From Mesobacillus subterraneus (lineage in GTDB: Bacteria; Bacillota; Bacilli; Bacillales; Cytobacillaceae): 64,000 bases of DNA. The notes beneath the pieces are model-generated. The model did no database searches and had not been told where the DNA came from. It saw only the letters and a program-made list of their open reading frames with translations. The DNA lies in the NCBI RefSeq assembly GCF_023715485.1, contig NZ_JAMBOF010000003.1, forward strand, positions 124,001 to 188,000, in the 5' to 3' direction. Below, piece by piece: positions 46,121 through 56,373 of this stretch; position 1 is the first letter of the stretch; each line of letters begins with the position of its first letter. The translations under genes were made by a program, and so were the position numbers.

Positions 46121-47149
46121 ATGAAAGTAGATTTGTTTGATTTCCATCTTCCTGAAGAATTGATTGCACAGACGCCGCTGGAACAGCGGGCTGAAAGCCG
46201 GCTGATGGTTCTAAATAAAGAATCGGGCAATATAGAACATGACATTTTCAAGAATATTAAGGAGTATCTTCAGCCAGGAGATTGCCTTGTACTGAATGAT
46301 ACAAAAGTACTTCCTGCCCGGCTTTTCGGTATGAAGGAGGATACAGGTGCCAAAATTGAAGTCCTTCTCTTAAAACAGATCGAGGGAGATGAGTGGGAAA
46401 CCCTTATCAAACCGGCAAAGCGTGTGAAGGAAGGAACGAAAATCGTCTTTGGTGACGGAATTCTAACAGCGGTATGTACGGGTGAAGCTGACCATGGGGG
46501 CCGAAAGCTGAAATTCTCTTATGAGGGAATATTTTATGAGGTGCTCGAGCAGCTTGGCGAAATGCCGCTTCCTCCTTATATCAAGGAACAATTGGAAGAT
46601 AAGGACCGATACCAGACTGTATTTGCAAGAGAACGCGGTTCTGCTGCAGCCCCGACGGCTGGTTTGCATTTTACCGAAGAGCTGCTTGAAGAGCTTAAAA
46701 AAATCGGGGTCCACATTGCCTTTATCACCCTTCATGTAGGTCTAGGCACTTTCAGGCCTGTCAGTGTCGATTCAATAGAAGAGCATGATATGCATTCTGA
46801 ATTCTACCAGGTGACGGAAGGAACAGCATCGCTGCTGAATTCGGTACGGGAACAAGGCGGCAGGATCATTACCGTAGGTACGACCTCAACGCGTACGCTT
46901 GAAACGATTGCTGCTGCTAACGACGGTAAATTTGCGGCCGAAAATGGCTGGACAAATATCTTCATTTATCCTGGCTATGAGTTTAAGGCAATCGATGGCA
47001 TGATCACCAACTTCCATTTGCCAAAATCGACACTCATCATGCTTGTCAGTGCTCTGGCTGGCCGGGATCATGTCTTGAATGCTTATCATACAGCAGTGGA
47101 AGAAAGGTATCGTTTCTTCAGCTTCGGCGATGCGATGCTGATTCTATAA
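46121..47149 (+). CDS. queA: S-adenosylmethionine:tRNA ribosyltransferase-isomerase QueA
   Basis: Transfers the ribose part of SAM to preQ1 at tRNA position 34, giving epoxyqueuosine. It begins [23 protein letters not shown] and has [14 protein letters not shown] and GTTSTRTLE blocks, all QueA hallmarks. The length of 342 is normal. Directly upstream of tgt, which acts one step earlier. Confidence 0.97.
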   Translation: MKVDLFDFHLPEELIAQTPLEQRAESRLMVLNKESGNIEHDIFKNIKEYLQPGDCLVLNDTKVLPARLFGMKEDTGAKIEVLLLKQIEGDEWETLIKPAKRVKEGTKIVFGDGILTAVCTGEADHGGRKLKFSYEGIFYEVLEQLGEMPLPPYIKEQLEDKDRYQTVFARERGSAAAPTAGLHFTEELLEELKKIGVHIAFITLHVGLGTFRPVSVDSIEEHDMHSEFYQVTEGTASLLNSVREQGGRIITVGTTSTRTLETIAAANDGKFAAENGWTNIFIYPGYEFKAIDGMITNFHLPKSTLIMLVSALAGRDHVLNAYHTAVEERYRFFSFGDAMLIL

Positions 47150-47263
47150 GTGCTTAAATGTTTATCTAAAATAACCCTTAGAAAAAATGATTTCCACGAA
47201 AAGAGTAATTTGTGTGGAATGAATTTGGGTCAATGTATGACTCAATGGAAGGAGCAATAATAA

Positions 47264-48403
<1,140 letters not shown>

Positions 48404-48473
48404 ATAAACTGCTTACCAAGGTCTTCCGTATTTATGCGGAAGCAGTCTTGAACAACGAAAGGAGGGGAAATGA

Positions 48474-48758
48474 ATGGAAGGATTAGTAGGTACAGTATTC
48501 CCGCTGTTGCTTATGTTTGTATTGTTCTACTTTTTACTGATCCGCCCTCAACAAAAGAGGCAAAAAGCGGTTCAGCAAATGCAGAGTGACCTTGCAAAAG
48601 GTGATAAGGTAGTAACGATCGGCGGTTTGCATGGAATTGTTGATGCACTTGACGAAGGAACTGTTGTCATTAAGTGCGGAGATGGAAGCCGTCTTACATA
48701 TGACCGCGCTGCGATTCGCGATGTAAGAGAATCTGCAGGTGGCATGCTTGCGAAATAA
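48474..48758 (+). CDS. yajC: Preprotein translocase subunit YajC
   Basis: Small membrane protein: one transmembrane helix (about residues 5-24) then RPQQKRQKAVQQMQSDLAKGDKVVTIGGLHG, the YajC signature. Associates with SecDF. The start follows AAAGGAGGGG. secDF itself is 4 kb downstream in this window. Confidence 0.95.
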   Translation: MEGLVGTVFPLLLMFVLFYFLLIRPQQKRQKAVQQMQSDLAKGDKVVTIGGLHGIVDALDEGTVVIKCGDGSRLTYDRAAIRDVRESAGGMLAK

Positions 48759-48761
48759 TAT

Positions 48762-48799
48762 GAAAAAAAGAAGCGGATTAATCCGCTTCTTTTTTTTAC
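48762..48799 (+). terminator. Terminator after yajC
   Basis: GAAGCGGATTAATCCGCTTC forms a tight stem followed by eight T. Confidence 0.92.
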
Positions 48800-48800
48800 G

Positions 48801-48957
48801 AAATATGGAAGTGTAAAATTAACTTTGAGAATTGTCCAGCTCCAGCGCCTAGCCCCTCGAGTCGCTTCGGTCAGCCCAATGAAGTCAAAGAACGACTTCA
48901 CCGGTCAGCCCTCCAGCGCTTGTCGGGGCTGACCAAGGCGCTTGCGCTTTTCTTATG
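48801..48957. repeat. Structured intergenic repeat, family B (single copy)
   Basis: Contains AGCGCCT ... AAGGCGCT as outer arms, GGTCAGCCC ... GGGGCTGACC as middle arms, and TGAAGTC-aaagaac-GACTTCA as the centre. Shared closely with 59283-59562 and in degenerate form with 56161-56297. Its last bases (CTTTTCTTAT) run into the 3' end of the opposite gene and supply its stop codon. Confidence 0.8.
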
Positions 48958-49339
48958 CCTTTTGTGGGCCGCCAGCTATATTGACTCCCAAAATCCCGCC
49001 CATCATCGCAGTAATGATATAGCAGCTATGGTAGATGATTTGCTCGAAGGAGAATAAACTGTCATAACCCAGGAACTGAAACAGGAATATAATCACGGAA
49101 TAAACGAGACCTGTAGCTCCACCGATCATCCAGCCCTTCTGCTTTCCGTTCCCTCCGGTGATGAAGCCGCCAATAAACATGGATAAAAATGAGATAGATG
49201 TCATTACGTATTGAAGCGAAGACTCTTGGACGGAAGTGAATTTTAAAAGAAGAGAAAATATAAAACTGCTTACGATTGCCAATAGGAATATTGCAATCAC
49301 GCCGAAAAGGACGGCCTTTCCTAAACTCTTGGATTCCAT
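48953..49339 (-). CDS. TIGR04086 family membrane protein (YrzE-like)
   Basis: Four transmembrane segments in 128 residues (about 8-30, 43-60, 70-88, 100-122). Matches the TIGR04086/YrzE pattern in size and place (between yajC and spoVB in Bacillus). Function unknown. The upstream region on this strand has AGAGGGGAGAGGGG. The stop codon comes from the family B repeat, so the C-terminal residues may have been altered by insertion. Confidence 0.8.
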   Translation of the reverse strand: MESKSLGKAVLFGVIAIFLLAIVSSFIFSLLLKFTSVQESSLQYVMTSISFLSMFIGGFITGGNGKQKGWMIGGATGLVYSVIIFLFQFLGYDSLFSFEQIIYHSCYIITAMMGGILGVNIAGGPQKA

Positions 49340-49537
49340 TAACCCCTCTCCCCTCTAATCTGATCCCTCTAACCGGGAATTGCCTAGTACAAGCATATTC
49401 ACCAAAAAGACTAAATAGAATCAGTTTTTCATCAGTTATGAAGTAAAGTATCTTTGAAATTTTTCATAAAACGCTAAGTATTTTTTATGGTCCGTGTAAA
49501 AGACTATAGATGAATGTGTTTGAAGGGCGGGGGAAAA

Positions 49538-50191
49538 GTGGAAGAATATTTGATCATTCTATTTAGGACGTTGTTCCTTTATTTGTTGATTCTCTTGATT
49601 TTCCGTTTAATGGGTAAAAGGGAAATCGGCGAATTAAGTATTTTGGATTTAGTTGTGTATATCATGATTGCGGAAATGGCATCTCTGGCAATAGAAAACA
49701 CTAAAGATCCATTAATCAATACTCTTCTCCCAATCATGGTGCTGGTAGTTATCCAGATCACACTGGCAGTCCTTTCTCTTAAAAGCAAAAAGTTCAGGGA
49801 TATCGTTGATGGAAAGCCGACAATCATTATCAATAATGGAAAAATTGACGAGAAGGCAATGAGAGCCCAGAGATATAATTTTGATGATTTGCTGCTCCAA
49901 TTAAGAGAAAAGGATGTAGGCAATATCGCAGATGTTGAATATGCAATTTTAGAGCCGTCCGGGACGCTTTCCATTTTTCAAAAACAAAATGGGGATCATC
50001 AGGAAAATGGGAGTCTTGCCTTGCCCTTGATCATCGACGGTGAAATCCAGGAGGATAATCTTAAACTGATAGACAGGACAAGAACTTGGCTGCTGACCCA
50101 GTTAAATAAAAAAGGATATGAAGATCCTGGGGAGATTTCCTTTTGCAGCTTCCAGAACGGGGAATTCTATATTGATTTAATGAACGAATAA
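49538..50191 (+). CDS. DUF421 membrane protein (YrbG/YetF-like)
   Basis: Two to three N-terminal transmembrane segments (about residues 3-75), with [17 protein letters not shown], precede a cytoplasmic domain ([51 protein letters not shown]) typical of DUF421. Biochemical role unknown; family members are found in sporulating cells and have been linked to envelope and spore germinant processes. I chose GTG 49538 after GGGCGGGGG over an ATG at 49514. Confidence 0.85.
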   Translation: MEEYLIILFRTLFLYLLILLIFRLMGKREIGELSILDLVVYIMIAEMASLAIENTKDPLINTLLPIMVLVVIQITLAVLSLKSKKFRDIVDGKPTIIINNGKIDEKAMRAQRYNFDDLLLQLREKDVGNIADVEYAILEPSGTLSIFQKQNGDHQENGSLALPLIIDGEIQEDNLKLIDRTRTWLLTQLNKKGYEDPGEISFCSFQNGEFYIDLMNE

Positions 50192-50219
50192 AAAACGTGG
50201 AGGAAATCCACGTTTTTTT
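50189..50219. terminator. Bidirectional terminator between DUF421 gene and spoVB
   Basis: AAACGTGGA (50193-50201) and TCCACGTTT (50207-50215) with A-tract before and T-tract after; serves both convergent genes. Confidence 0.85.
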
Positions 50220-51780
50220 ACGTCACAAATTTTTTGAATAGGGACAAAATTACTGTACGGATTCGCCGGAGCTCCTGTTTCCTGATTAAACCTAAAACAA
50301 TAGCAAGCAATATATAAATTATGCTGATAGCCCCCGCATTTATAAGAATCCTGACAGCCAGCGCCAATCCCTCATTAAGTCTGTCCCAAAGAATGAAGCC
50401 AATCAAGCCTGAAATCGCAATTACAGAAAACATTTTTACATAATCCAAAACATAGAACGTGAAAGAAACTGCCTTCAGCATTGTTGCGAAATGGAGCAGG
50501 GTGATCAATACAATACCCATGACCATTCCCAGGGCCACACCATTGATGCCAAACGCTGGCTGGCTTGCCAGCAAAAAGATTACGGCTGTCTTTGCTAAAT
50601 TTCCTATCAGGCTGTTAATCATCGCAGCTCGGGCCAGGTCCAGGGCCTGCAGCGCAGCCTGCAGTGGCCCCTGAAAATAGTAAAACAGGAAGAAAGGAGC
50701 CATCAGGGTGATAAATTGCGACCCATTGGAAGTACCATACATCAAGGTCATCAATGGTTCAGCAAGCACATACAATACAACCACTGCCAGCCCTCCTGTC
50801 AGTAGCGAGAAACGCAGAGACTGCTGCAAAAGGTGTTCGATGACCTTTACGTTTTTCTTAGAGTTTGCCTCGCTTATGGCCGGGACAAGTGAGGTTGAGA
50901 GGGAATAGGTAATGAATGAAGGCAGCAAAAGCAGAGGCATTGCGAAACCGGTCAAGGCGCCATATTGTTTTGTAGCGGCCACGGCCGCAACTCCGGCTAT
51001 TGCTAGGCTATGCGCTACAACAATCGGTTCAAAGAACCAGGATATCGATCCAATCAGTCTGGAACCTGTAGTGGGCAATGCGATGCTCATCAATTCGTTA
51101 AATGTCGATTTCCCTGAGTGGACGTATTGAAAAAAGTTTTTCCTCAGGCGGAATTTTTTCTTGAGCTTAAAGGTTGTCATTAAATAAAGCAGAGAAATCA
51201 ATTCTCCAATTACCGATGCAACCATGGCAGCTGCCGCGGCGTATTCAATACCGTAAGGCATGAAGGTCTTTGTAAGCACAGCAATCAAGGTTATTCGGAC
51301 TAGTTGTTCAATCACTTGCGAAATGGCTGAAGGTCTCATGTTCTGTCTTCCCTGGAAATATCCGCGGAGAACTGAGGAAACTGCCACTATTGGAACAATC
51401 GGCGCAATAGCCAGAAGTGGCAATTGAGTCCTAGGGTCAGTAAAAAGAGTTTCAGATAGGTATGGGGCAAGGAATATGAGTGCTGGTGTAAAGATGATGG
51501 ATAAGGAAATCGTGGTAGCCAGAGAAACGACAAGTATTTTCTTTATTTTAGGAAAGTCGCCTCTCGCTTCAGCCTCCGCAACATTTTTAGAAATCGCAAC
51601 CGGGAGCCCCAGCTGTGTGATGGTCACAACGAGCATCATCGTAGGAAATGCCATCATATATAAACCAACACCCTCTTCACCAATGAAACGGGCGATGACG
51701 ATCCGATTTATAAAACCAAGCACCCTGGTTACGAGCCCGGCCATCAACAAAATAAATGTTCCTTTTAAAAACTTCGACAT
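50218..51780 (-). CDS. spoVB: Stage V sporulation protein B (MOP flippase family)
   Basis: Fourteen-helix membrane protein of the MATE/MurJ-like superfamily, needed for spore cortex synthesis and thought to flip lipid-linked peptidoglycan precursors. It begins MSKFLKGTFILLMAGLVTRVLGF and shows the ARFIGEEGVGLYMMAFP motif. The length of 520 is typical. It is divergent from comN, as in B. subtilis. Confidence 0.93.
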   Translation of the reverse strand: MSKFLKGTFILLMAGLVTRVLGFINRIVIARFIGEEGVGLYMMAFPTMMLVVTITQLGLPVAISKNVAEAEARGDFPKIKKILVVSLATTISLSIIFTPALIFLAPYLSETLFTDPRTQLPLLAIAPIVPIVAVSSVLRGYFQGRQNMRPSAISQVIEQLVRITLIAVLTKTFMPYGIEYAAAAAMVASVIGELISLLYLMTTFKLKKKFRLRKNFFQYVHSGKSTFNELMSIALPTTGSRLIGSISWFFEPIVVAHSLAIAGVAAVAATKQYGALTGFAMPLLLLPSFITYSLSTSLVPAISEANSKKNVKVIEHLLQQSLRFSLLTGGLAVVVLYVLAEPLMTLMYGTSNGSQFITLMAPFFLFYYFQGPLQAALQALDLARAAMINSLIGNLAKTAVIFLLASQPAFGINGVALGMVMGIVLITLLHFATMLKAVSFTFYVLDYVKMFSVIAISGLIGFILWDRLNEGLALAVRILINAGAISIIYILLAIVLGLIRKQELRRIRTVILSLFKKFVT

Positions 51781-51902
51781 TCCGTTCCCTGCCTTCTCAA
51801 AAATGCATATTTCATATACAATTAACTATATGCAAGAAAGTGGACAAAGCATGACAGGTTAGAACATATAAAGACTAGAAATTAGAACAGGGAGGCATCG
51901 GA

Positions 51903-52199
51903 ATGGATCGAACTCATCAGTATGAACGGTTTTACAATGAGGTTAAACCGGCGTTGCAAAGCAAAGTTGAAGAATTCAAAATATTCGGATATGAAAAAGT
52001 GACTGAAAAAGATTTATGGCAATATCTCACTAAAAAAAAGTGGAAGAAGCCAAAAGAAGATATTCAGGTATATGAAGTCGTTGCGGATATTTTATCAGCC
52101 AAAATCGGCGACGTAATGAATTTTACTACTGTCGAAGCATTCAAATTAGGAGATTTTGCGCTGGGTGACGAAGAAGAGCGCAGGGAACTACTTAAATAG
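51903..52199 (+). CDS. comN: Post-transcriptional regulator ComN
   Basis: A 98-residue protein with no membrane segment and charged helices; LWQYLTKKKWKKPKEDIQVYEVVADILSAKIGDVMNF is the ComN (YrzD) hallmark. In B. subtilis ComN promotes accumulation of comE mRNA and localises with DivIVA. The start follows CAGGGAGGC. Together with comC in the pilus locus it links this segment to competence. Confidence 0.88.
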   Translation: MDRTHQYERFYNEVKPALQSKVEEFKIFGYEKVTEKDLWQYLTKKKWKKPKEDIQVYEVVADILSAKIGDVMNFTTVEAFKLGDFALGDEEERRELLK

Positions 52200-52292
52200 C
52201 TTTAATCTAATCTGAAATAACACCCAAAAAAAACCAGGACCCGATTTTTTCTTAGTTAAGCATTCTCGAGTAGGAGAACGGAAAAAGCTTAA

Positions 52293-52321
52293 TTGACAGT
52301 TTTTTTAAACTGATACATAAT
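52293..52321 (+). promoter_or_regulatory. Strong sigma-A promoter of secDF
   Basis: Perfect TTGACA (52293-52298), exactly 17 bp, CATAAT (52316-52321, 5 of 6). About 100 nt of AT-rich leader precedes the start. Confidence 0.8.
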
Positions 52322-52424
52322 TAGAATGCTATAAATTGGTTACTGTTTATTTTTTAATAGTCTTAATGTTTTTGCTGTCTGTTAGCGTGATTTGTGTCTT
52401 AAGAATAAGGAGGATTTCTACATA

Positions 52425-54695
52425 ATGGTAAAACGCAGCCGCATCGTGGCCTTCTTTTTGCTGATTTTGCTTATTGGAAGCGCCATGGGTGCAACAACCC
52501 AGAATATATTGAAAGATATCAAGCTTGGCCTTGACCTTCAGGGAGGTTTTGAAGTTCTCTATGAAGTCACACCACTAAATGGTAAAAAAGGAGAGAAAGT
52601 TGACCGGGAAACTTTAAAAAGTACAGCAGAAGCGCTGGAGCGGAGGGTCAATGTTCTTGGAGTCAGTGAACCGAATATCCAGATAGAAGGGGAAAACCGG
52701 ATCCGTGTACAGCTGGCTGGTGTTAAGGATCAGAATAAGGCCCGTGAAATTCTATCTACCGAAGCGAATCTTACATTCCGTGACGTGAACGACCGTGTCA
52801 TGATGGATGGGGGAGACCTGGCTGAGAATGGTGCAAAGCAAAGCTTTGACCAGCAAAACAAGCCAAGCATTTCGATAACCTTAAAAGACGGAGACCAATT
52901 CGGGGAAATAACGAAGGAAATCCGTGATATGTACCCTGATAATCAGCTGGTTATTTGGCTGGATTTCGAGGAAGGCAAAGATTCATATAAGGAAGAAAGG
53001 ATGAAGCCAAATCCAGGATTCCTTTCAAATCCAAATGTTGACCAGGTTTTAAATCAAAAGAACGTTGAAATAACGGGAACCTTCACAATTGAAGAAGCTC
53101 AGCAGCTTGCATCATTGCTGAACGCCGGGTCCTTGCCGGTCAATCTTGAAGAAACATACTCTACATCTGTAGGCGCCAAGTTTGGTGAACAGGCATTAAA
53201 CGAAACAATTTTTGCTGGTATCATCGGCGTTCTGGCCATTTTCGTATTTATGCTTGCACTTTACCGCTTACCAGGTATTGTTGCGATTGTAACATTATCA
53301 ATTTACATCTATCTTATCCTGTTGATTTTTGATTGGATGAATGGAGTATTGACCCTTCCAGGTATCGCTGCATTGATCCTTGGTGTCGGTATGGCGGTAG
53401 ATGCGAATATCATTACGTATGAACGGATTAGAGAAGAATTGAAGGTTGGCCGCAATATCAAAGCCGCTTTTGAAGCGGGAAGCAAAGGATCATTGTCAAC
53501 GATTTTCGATGCCAACTTGACAACACTCCTTGCAGCTGTTGTATTGTTTGCGTATGGTACAAGCTCTGTCAAGGGCTTTGCAACGATGTTGATCATCAGT
53601 ATCCTTGGGAGCTTCATTACTGCGGTCTTCGGTGCGCGTTTATTCCTTAGCCTCTGGGTAAACAGTGGGTTATTTAAGGACAAACCATGGTGGTTCGGTG
53701 TTAAGAATTCGGAAGTTCATGACATTTCTGAAGGTCTTGATCCTCTGGACTTAAAGACAAAGTTCGATCGATTTGACTTTGTCCATAACAGAAAAAAATT
53801 CTTTACAGCTACTGCTGTTTTGCTTGGAGTCGGCTTGGTGGTCTTGCTGGTCTTCCGCCTAAATCTTGCAATTGATTTTTCCAGCGGTACTCGAATTGAA
53901 ATCATGTCTGACAATAAGTTGACAGCCGAACAAGTAAAAGAAGAACTGAAAAAGGCAGACATTGAAACCGATGACATCGTTATCTCTGGTGATAACGGAG
54001 AAATTGGTGTAGCCCGATTAAAAGGGGTATTAAACAAGGATGAAATTGCTGAGCTTAAATCGCAGCTAAAAGACGCATTTGGAGCTGAGCCGAATATCGG
54101 TACAGTGTCACCTACTATCGGAAAAGAATTGGCTAAGAATGCAATGATTGCGCTTGTAATTGCTTCAATCGGGATCATCATCTATGTTACAATCCGATTT
54201 GAAATTTATATGGCACTCGCAGCGATTCTTGCATTGCTGCACGATGCTTTCTTTGTTATAGTAGTCTTCAGTATTTTAAGGCTTGAGGTAGACATTACAT
54301 TTATCGCAGCGATCCTTACCATTGTCGGTTATTCAATTAATGATACAATTGTAACCTTCGACAGGATGCGCGAAAATATGGTGAAAAAGAAACGCCTGAA
54401 GACGCCTGAAGATATTGCGGAGGTAGTGAACACGTCACTTCGCCAGACGCTTGCCCGTTCAGTCAATACTGTTTTAACTGTTGTCATTACTGTAGTTGGA
54501 CTGCTGTTATTTGGCAGTGAATCAATCTGGAATTTCTCCTTCGCACTTCTTATTGGCTTGATTGCCGGAACATATTCATCTGTATTCCTGGCCGCACAGC
54601 TCTGGTATGTATGGAAAAATAAAGAGCTTAAGAAAAAAGGTACGATTAAGACATACAAAGAGAAGAAAGTTTACTCAGATGAGCCACAAGTTTAA
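52425..54695 (+). CDS. secDF: Protein translocase SecDF fusion
   Basis: Proton-driven membrane protein that pulls secreted proteins from SecYEG. SecD half (about residues 1-425: DLKLGLDLQGGFEVLYEV, six transmembrane segments, P1 domain) is fused to SecF (about 445-756: RLNLAIDFSSGTRIEI, six segments). Bacillus carries the fused form. The length of 756 is normal. Start ATG 52425 after AAGGAGG; a TTG-rich frame upstream is not used. Confidence 0.97.
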   Translation: MVKRSRIVAFFLLILLIGSAMGATTQNILKDIKLGLDLQGGFEVLYEVTPLNGKKGEKVDRETLKSTAEALERRVNVLGVSEPNIQIEGENRIRVQLAGVKDQNKAREILSTEANLTFRDVNDRVMMDGGDLAENGAKQSFDQQNKPSISITLKDGDQFGEITKEIRDMYPDNQLVIWLDFEEGKDSYKEERMKPNPGFLSNPNVDQVLNQKNVEITGTFTIEEAQQLASLLNAGSLPVNLEETYSTSVGAKFGEQALNETIFAGIIGVLAIFVFMLALYRLPGIVAIVTLSIYIYLILLIFDWMNGVLTLPGIAALILGVGMAVDANIITYERIREELKVGRNIKAAFEAGSKGSLSTIFDANLTTLLAAVVLFAYGTSSVKGFATMLIISILGSFITAVFGARLFLSLWVNSGLFKDKPWWFGVKNSEVHDISEGLDPLDLKTKFDRFDFVHNRKKFFTATAVLLGVGLVVLLVFRLNLAIDFSSGTRIEIMSDNKLTAEQVKEELKKADIETDDIVISGDNGEIGVARLKGVLNKDEIAELKSQLKDAFGAEPNIGTVSPTIGKELAKNAMIALVIASIGIIIYVTIRFEIYMALAAILALLHDAFFVIVVFSILRLEVDITFIAAILTIVGYSINDTIVTFDRMRENMVKKKRLKTPEDIAEVVNTSLRQTLARSVNTVLTVVITVVGLLLFGSESIWNFSFALLIGLIAGTYSSVFLAAQLWYVWKNKELKKKGTIKTYKEKKVYSDEPQV

Positions 54696-54706
54696 CTAAT
54701 AACTTT

Positions 54707-54742
54707 GAAAAAATACCACGCGGTTCCGCGTGGTATTTTTTC
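54707..54742 (+). terminator. Terminator after secDF
   Basis: AAATACCACGCGG and CCGCGTGGTATTT with a 2-nt centre (effective 4-nt loop), then seven T. Confidence 0.92.
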
Positions 54743-54859
54743 GTTTTTGGTTAGAACAACCAATTTTTAGGATAAAATAAAAGGAATGCCGACAGACTAA
54801 TTGTGGCGGTAAAGTTGCAGAAATACATAATATGCATGGTTCTGGGAGGAAGATTGCCA

Positions 54860-55783
54860 TTGGAAAAAGATGTTCGATTTAAGAAAGCAGAGTTCGCCGC
54901 AATGGTTGGGGTTATAGGGAATATCGTTCTGGCAGCATTAAAATGGACTATCGGCATTTACGCGAACAGTAAGGCGCTTGTGGCGGATGCTGTCCATTCT
55001 GCGTCGGATGTAGTTGGTTCATTGGCGGTTTACATAGGACTGAAGGCAGCCAAGGCTCCACCTGATGAGGACCATCCTTATGGTCATGGAAAGGCAGAAT
55101 CGATCGCTGCGGTTATTGTTGCTGTATTGCTGATGCTGGTAGGTGTAGAAATCGGAAGGTCTTCAATTGAGTCTTTCTTCCAGCCAATAGAGCCCCCAAA
55201 ATCAATCGCAATTGTGGCTGTTGTCGTTTCAATTATTGTTAAAGAGGGAATGTTCAGGTATAAATACAGACTTGGTAAAGAATTAAGAAGTGATGCCTTG
55301 ATCGTAAATGCATATGAACATAGATCAGATGTGTATTCCTCCATAGCAGCACTGATTGGTATCAGCGCTGCGGTTCTGGGCGGGAAGTTCGGAATTGACT
55401 GGCTGGTATATGCCGATCCGGTAACAGGACTGCTTGTAGCCCTGTTAGTCATAAGGATGGCCTGGAAGCTGGGGAAGGAATCAATCCACAACACATTGGA
55501 TCATGTCCTTCATGATGAAGATACGGAAGAATTCAGGACTGTTGTCCAATCCATCCCGGAAGTGAAAAAATTGGATGAATTGCACGCAAGGGAGCATGGA
55601 CACTATGTAATCATCGATTTGAAAATATCAGTCGATCCGCATATGACTGTAGAAGAAGGGCATCGCATCGGAAAGTGTGTTAAAAAGAAGCTGATGGAAA
55701 ACAAGAACGTCCAAAACGTCTTAGTCCATATTAACCCCTACAGCGCAGATGGCAGGTTCGAAGATAGTGTGGACATTCAATAG
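54860..55783 (+). CDS. Cation diffusion facilitator family transporter
   Basis: Six transmembrane segments (within residues 12-200) and a cytoplasmic C-terminal metal-sensing domain (about 210-295). Metal-site motifs are HSASD (His46, Asp50) in segment 2 and HRSD (His about 154, Asp about 158) in segment 5, an HD-HD set typical of zinc-type CDF; YGHGKAES is conserved after segment 2. The substrate could also be Co, Fe or Mn. The start is TTG 54860, 9 nt after GGGAGGA; TTG 54854 is possible. Confidence 0.88.
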   Translation: MEKDVRFKKAEFAAMVGVIGNIVLAALKWTIGIYANSKALVADAVHSASDVVGSLAVYIGLKAAKAPPDEDHPYGHGKAESIAAVIVAVLLMLVGVEIGRSSIESFFQPIEPPKSIAIVAVVVSIIVKEGMFRYKYRLGKELRSDALIVNAYEHRSDVYSSIAALIGISAAVLGGKFGIDWLVYADPVTGLLVALLVIRMAWKLGKESIHNTLDHVLHDEDTEEFRTVVQSIPEVKKLDELHAREHGHYVIIDLKISVDPHMTVEEGHRIGKCVKKKLMENKNVQNVLVHINPYSADGRFEDSVDIQ

Positions 55784-55803
55784 AAATAGAGGAGTGGAGG
55801 AAC

Positions 55804-56115
55804 ATGAAATTCCAATGGGCATTACTGCTGGGGATAGGCTTTGCTTTAATTGTGGCAGTTTTTGCTGTGATTAACGTTGATCCTGTAACAGTGAACTATT
55901 TCTTCGGGGAAGCAAAATGGCCGCTGATCCTGGTCATTTTAAGCTCAGTTCTAATGGGCGGCATCATCGTCGGCTCAGTCGGACTGTTCAGGATGTTTGT
56001 GCTTCAGCGTGAAGTGAAGTCATTAAAAAAGCAAAATATGGCTCTCGAGGAGCAGCTGGCTGTTAAAAAAGATCTCCAAGAAGATCCAGTGTACGAAATA
56101 GAGGATATGCATTGA
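55804..56115 (+). CDS. LapA/DUF1049 family membrane protein (YrvD-like)
   Basis: Two transmembrane segments (about residues 4-26 and 41-65) separated by NVDPVTVNYFFGEAKWPL, then a coiled-coil cytoplasmic tail (about 68-95) ending in acidic residues. Matches the LapA/YrvD family next to recJ in Bacillus. In E. coli LapA helps lipopolysaccharide control; the Firmicute role is unknown. The start follows AGGAGTGGAGG. Confidence 0.85.
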   Translation: MKFQWALLLGIGFALIVAVFAVINVDPVTVNYFFGEAKWPLILVILSSVLMGGIIVGSVGLFRMFVLQREVKSLKKQNMALEEQLAVKKDLQEDPVYEIEDMH

Positions 56116-56125
56116 GTTTAGAGGG

Positions 56126-56152
56126 GGCGGCATTTATGCCGCCGTTTTTTTT
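56126..56152 (+). terminator. Terminator after the LapA-like gene
   Basis: GGCGGCAT (56126-56133) and ATGCCGCC (56136-56143), then eight T. Confidence 0.92.
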
Positions 56153-56160
56153 GCTTTCTA

Positions 56161-56297
56161 AGTAAGTGGAATTTAAATTACTGTCCAAACTCCAGCACAT
56201 AGCTCCCAGTCGCTCAGGTTATAAGCCGCATCCCGCGGGTATCAGGATTTCCTTAGGCACCTTTTAGTGCTGACTAAGGCACATGCGTTTTCTTAAC
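56161..56297. repeat. Degenerate family B repeat
   Basis: Keeps ACTGTCC-ACTCCAGC-ACATAGC and GTGCTGACTAAGGCAC-ATGCG-TTTTCTTA in the same order as the intact copies, but the TGAAGTC/GACTTCA centre and middle arms are eroded. It is therefore an old copy. Confidence 0.6.
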
Positions 56298-56373
56298 CCG
56301 TATATATTAACATTCATTGTCATTGAAACCGTGTCTCTGCTTTTGTATAATTAAAAAGCTGAGAGGTGAACGT

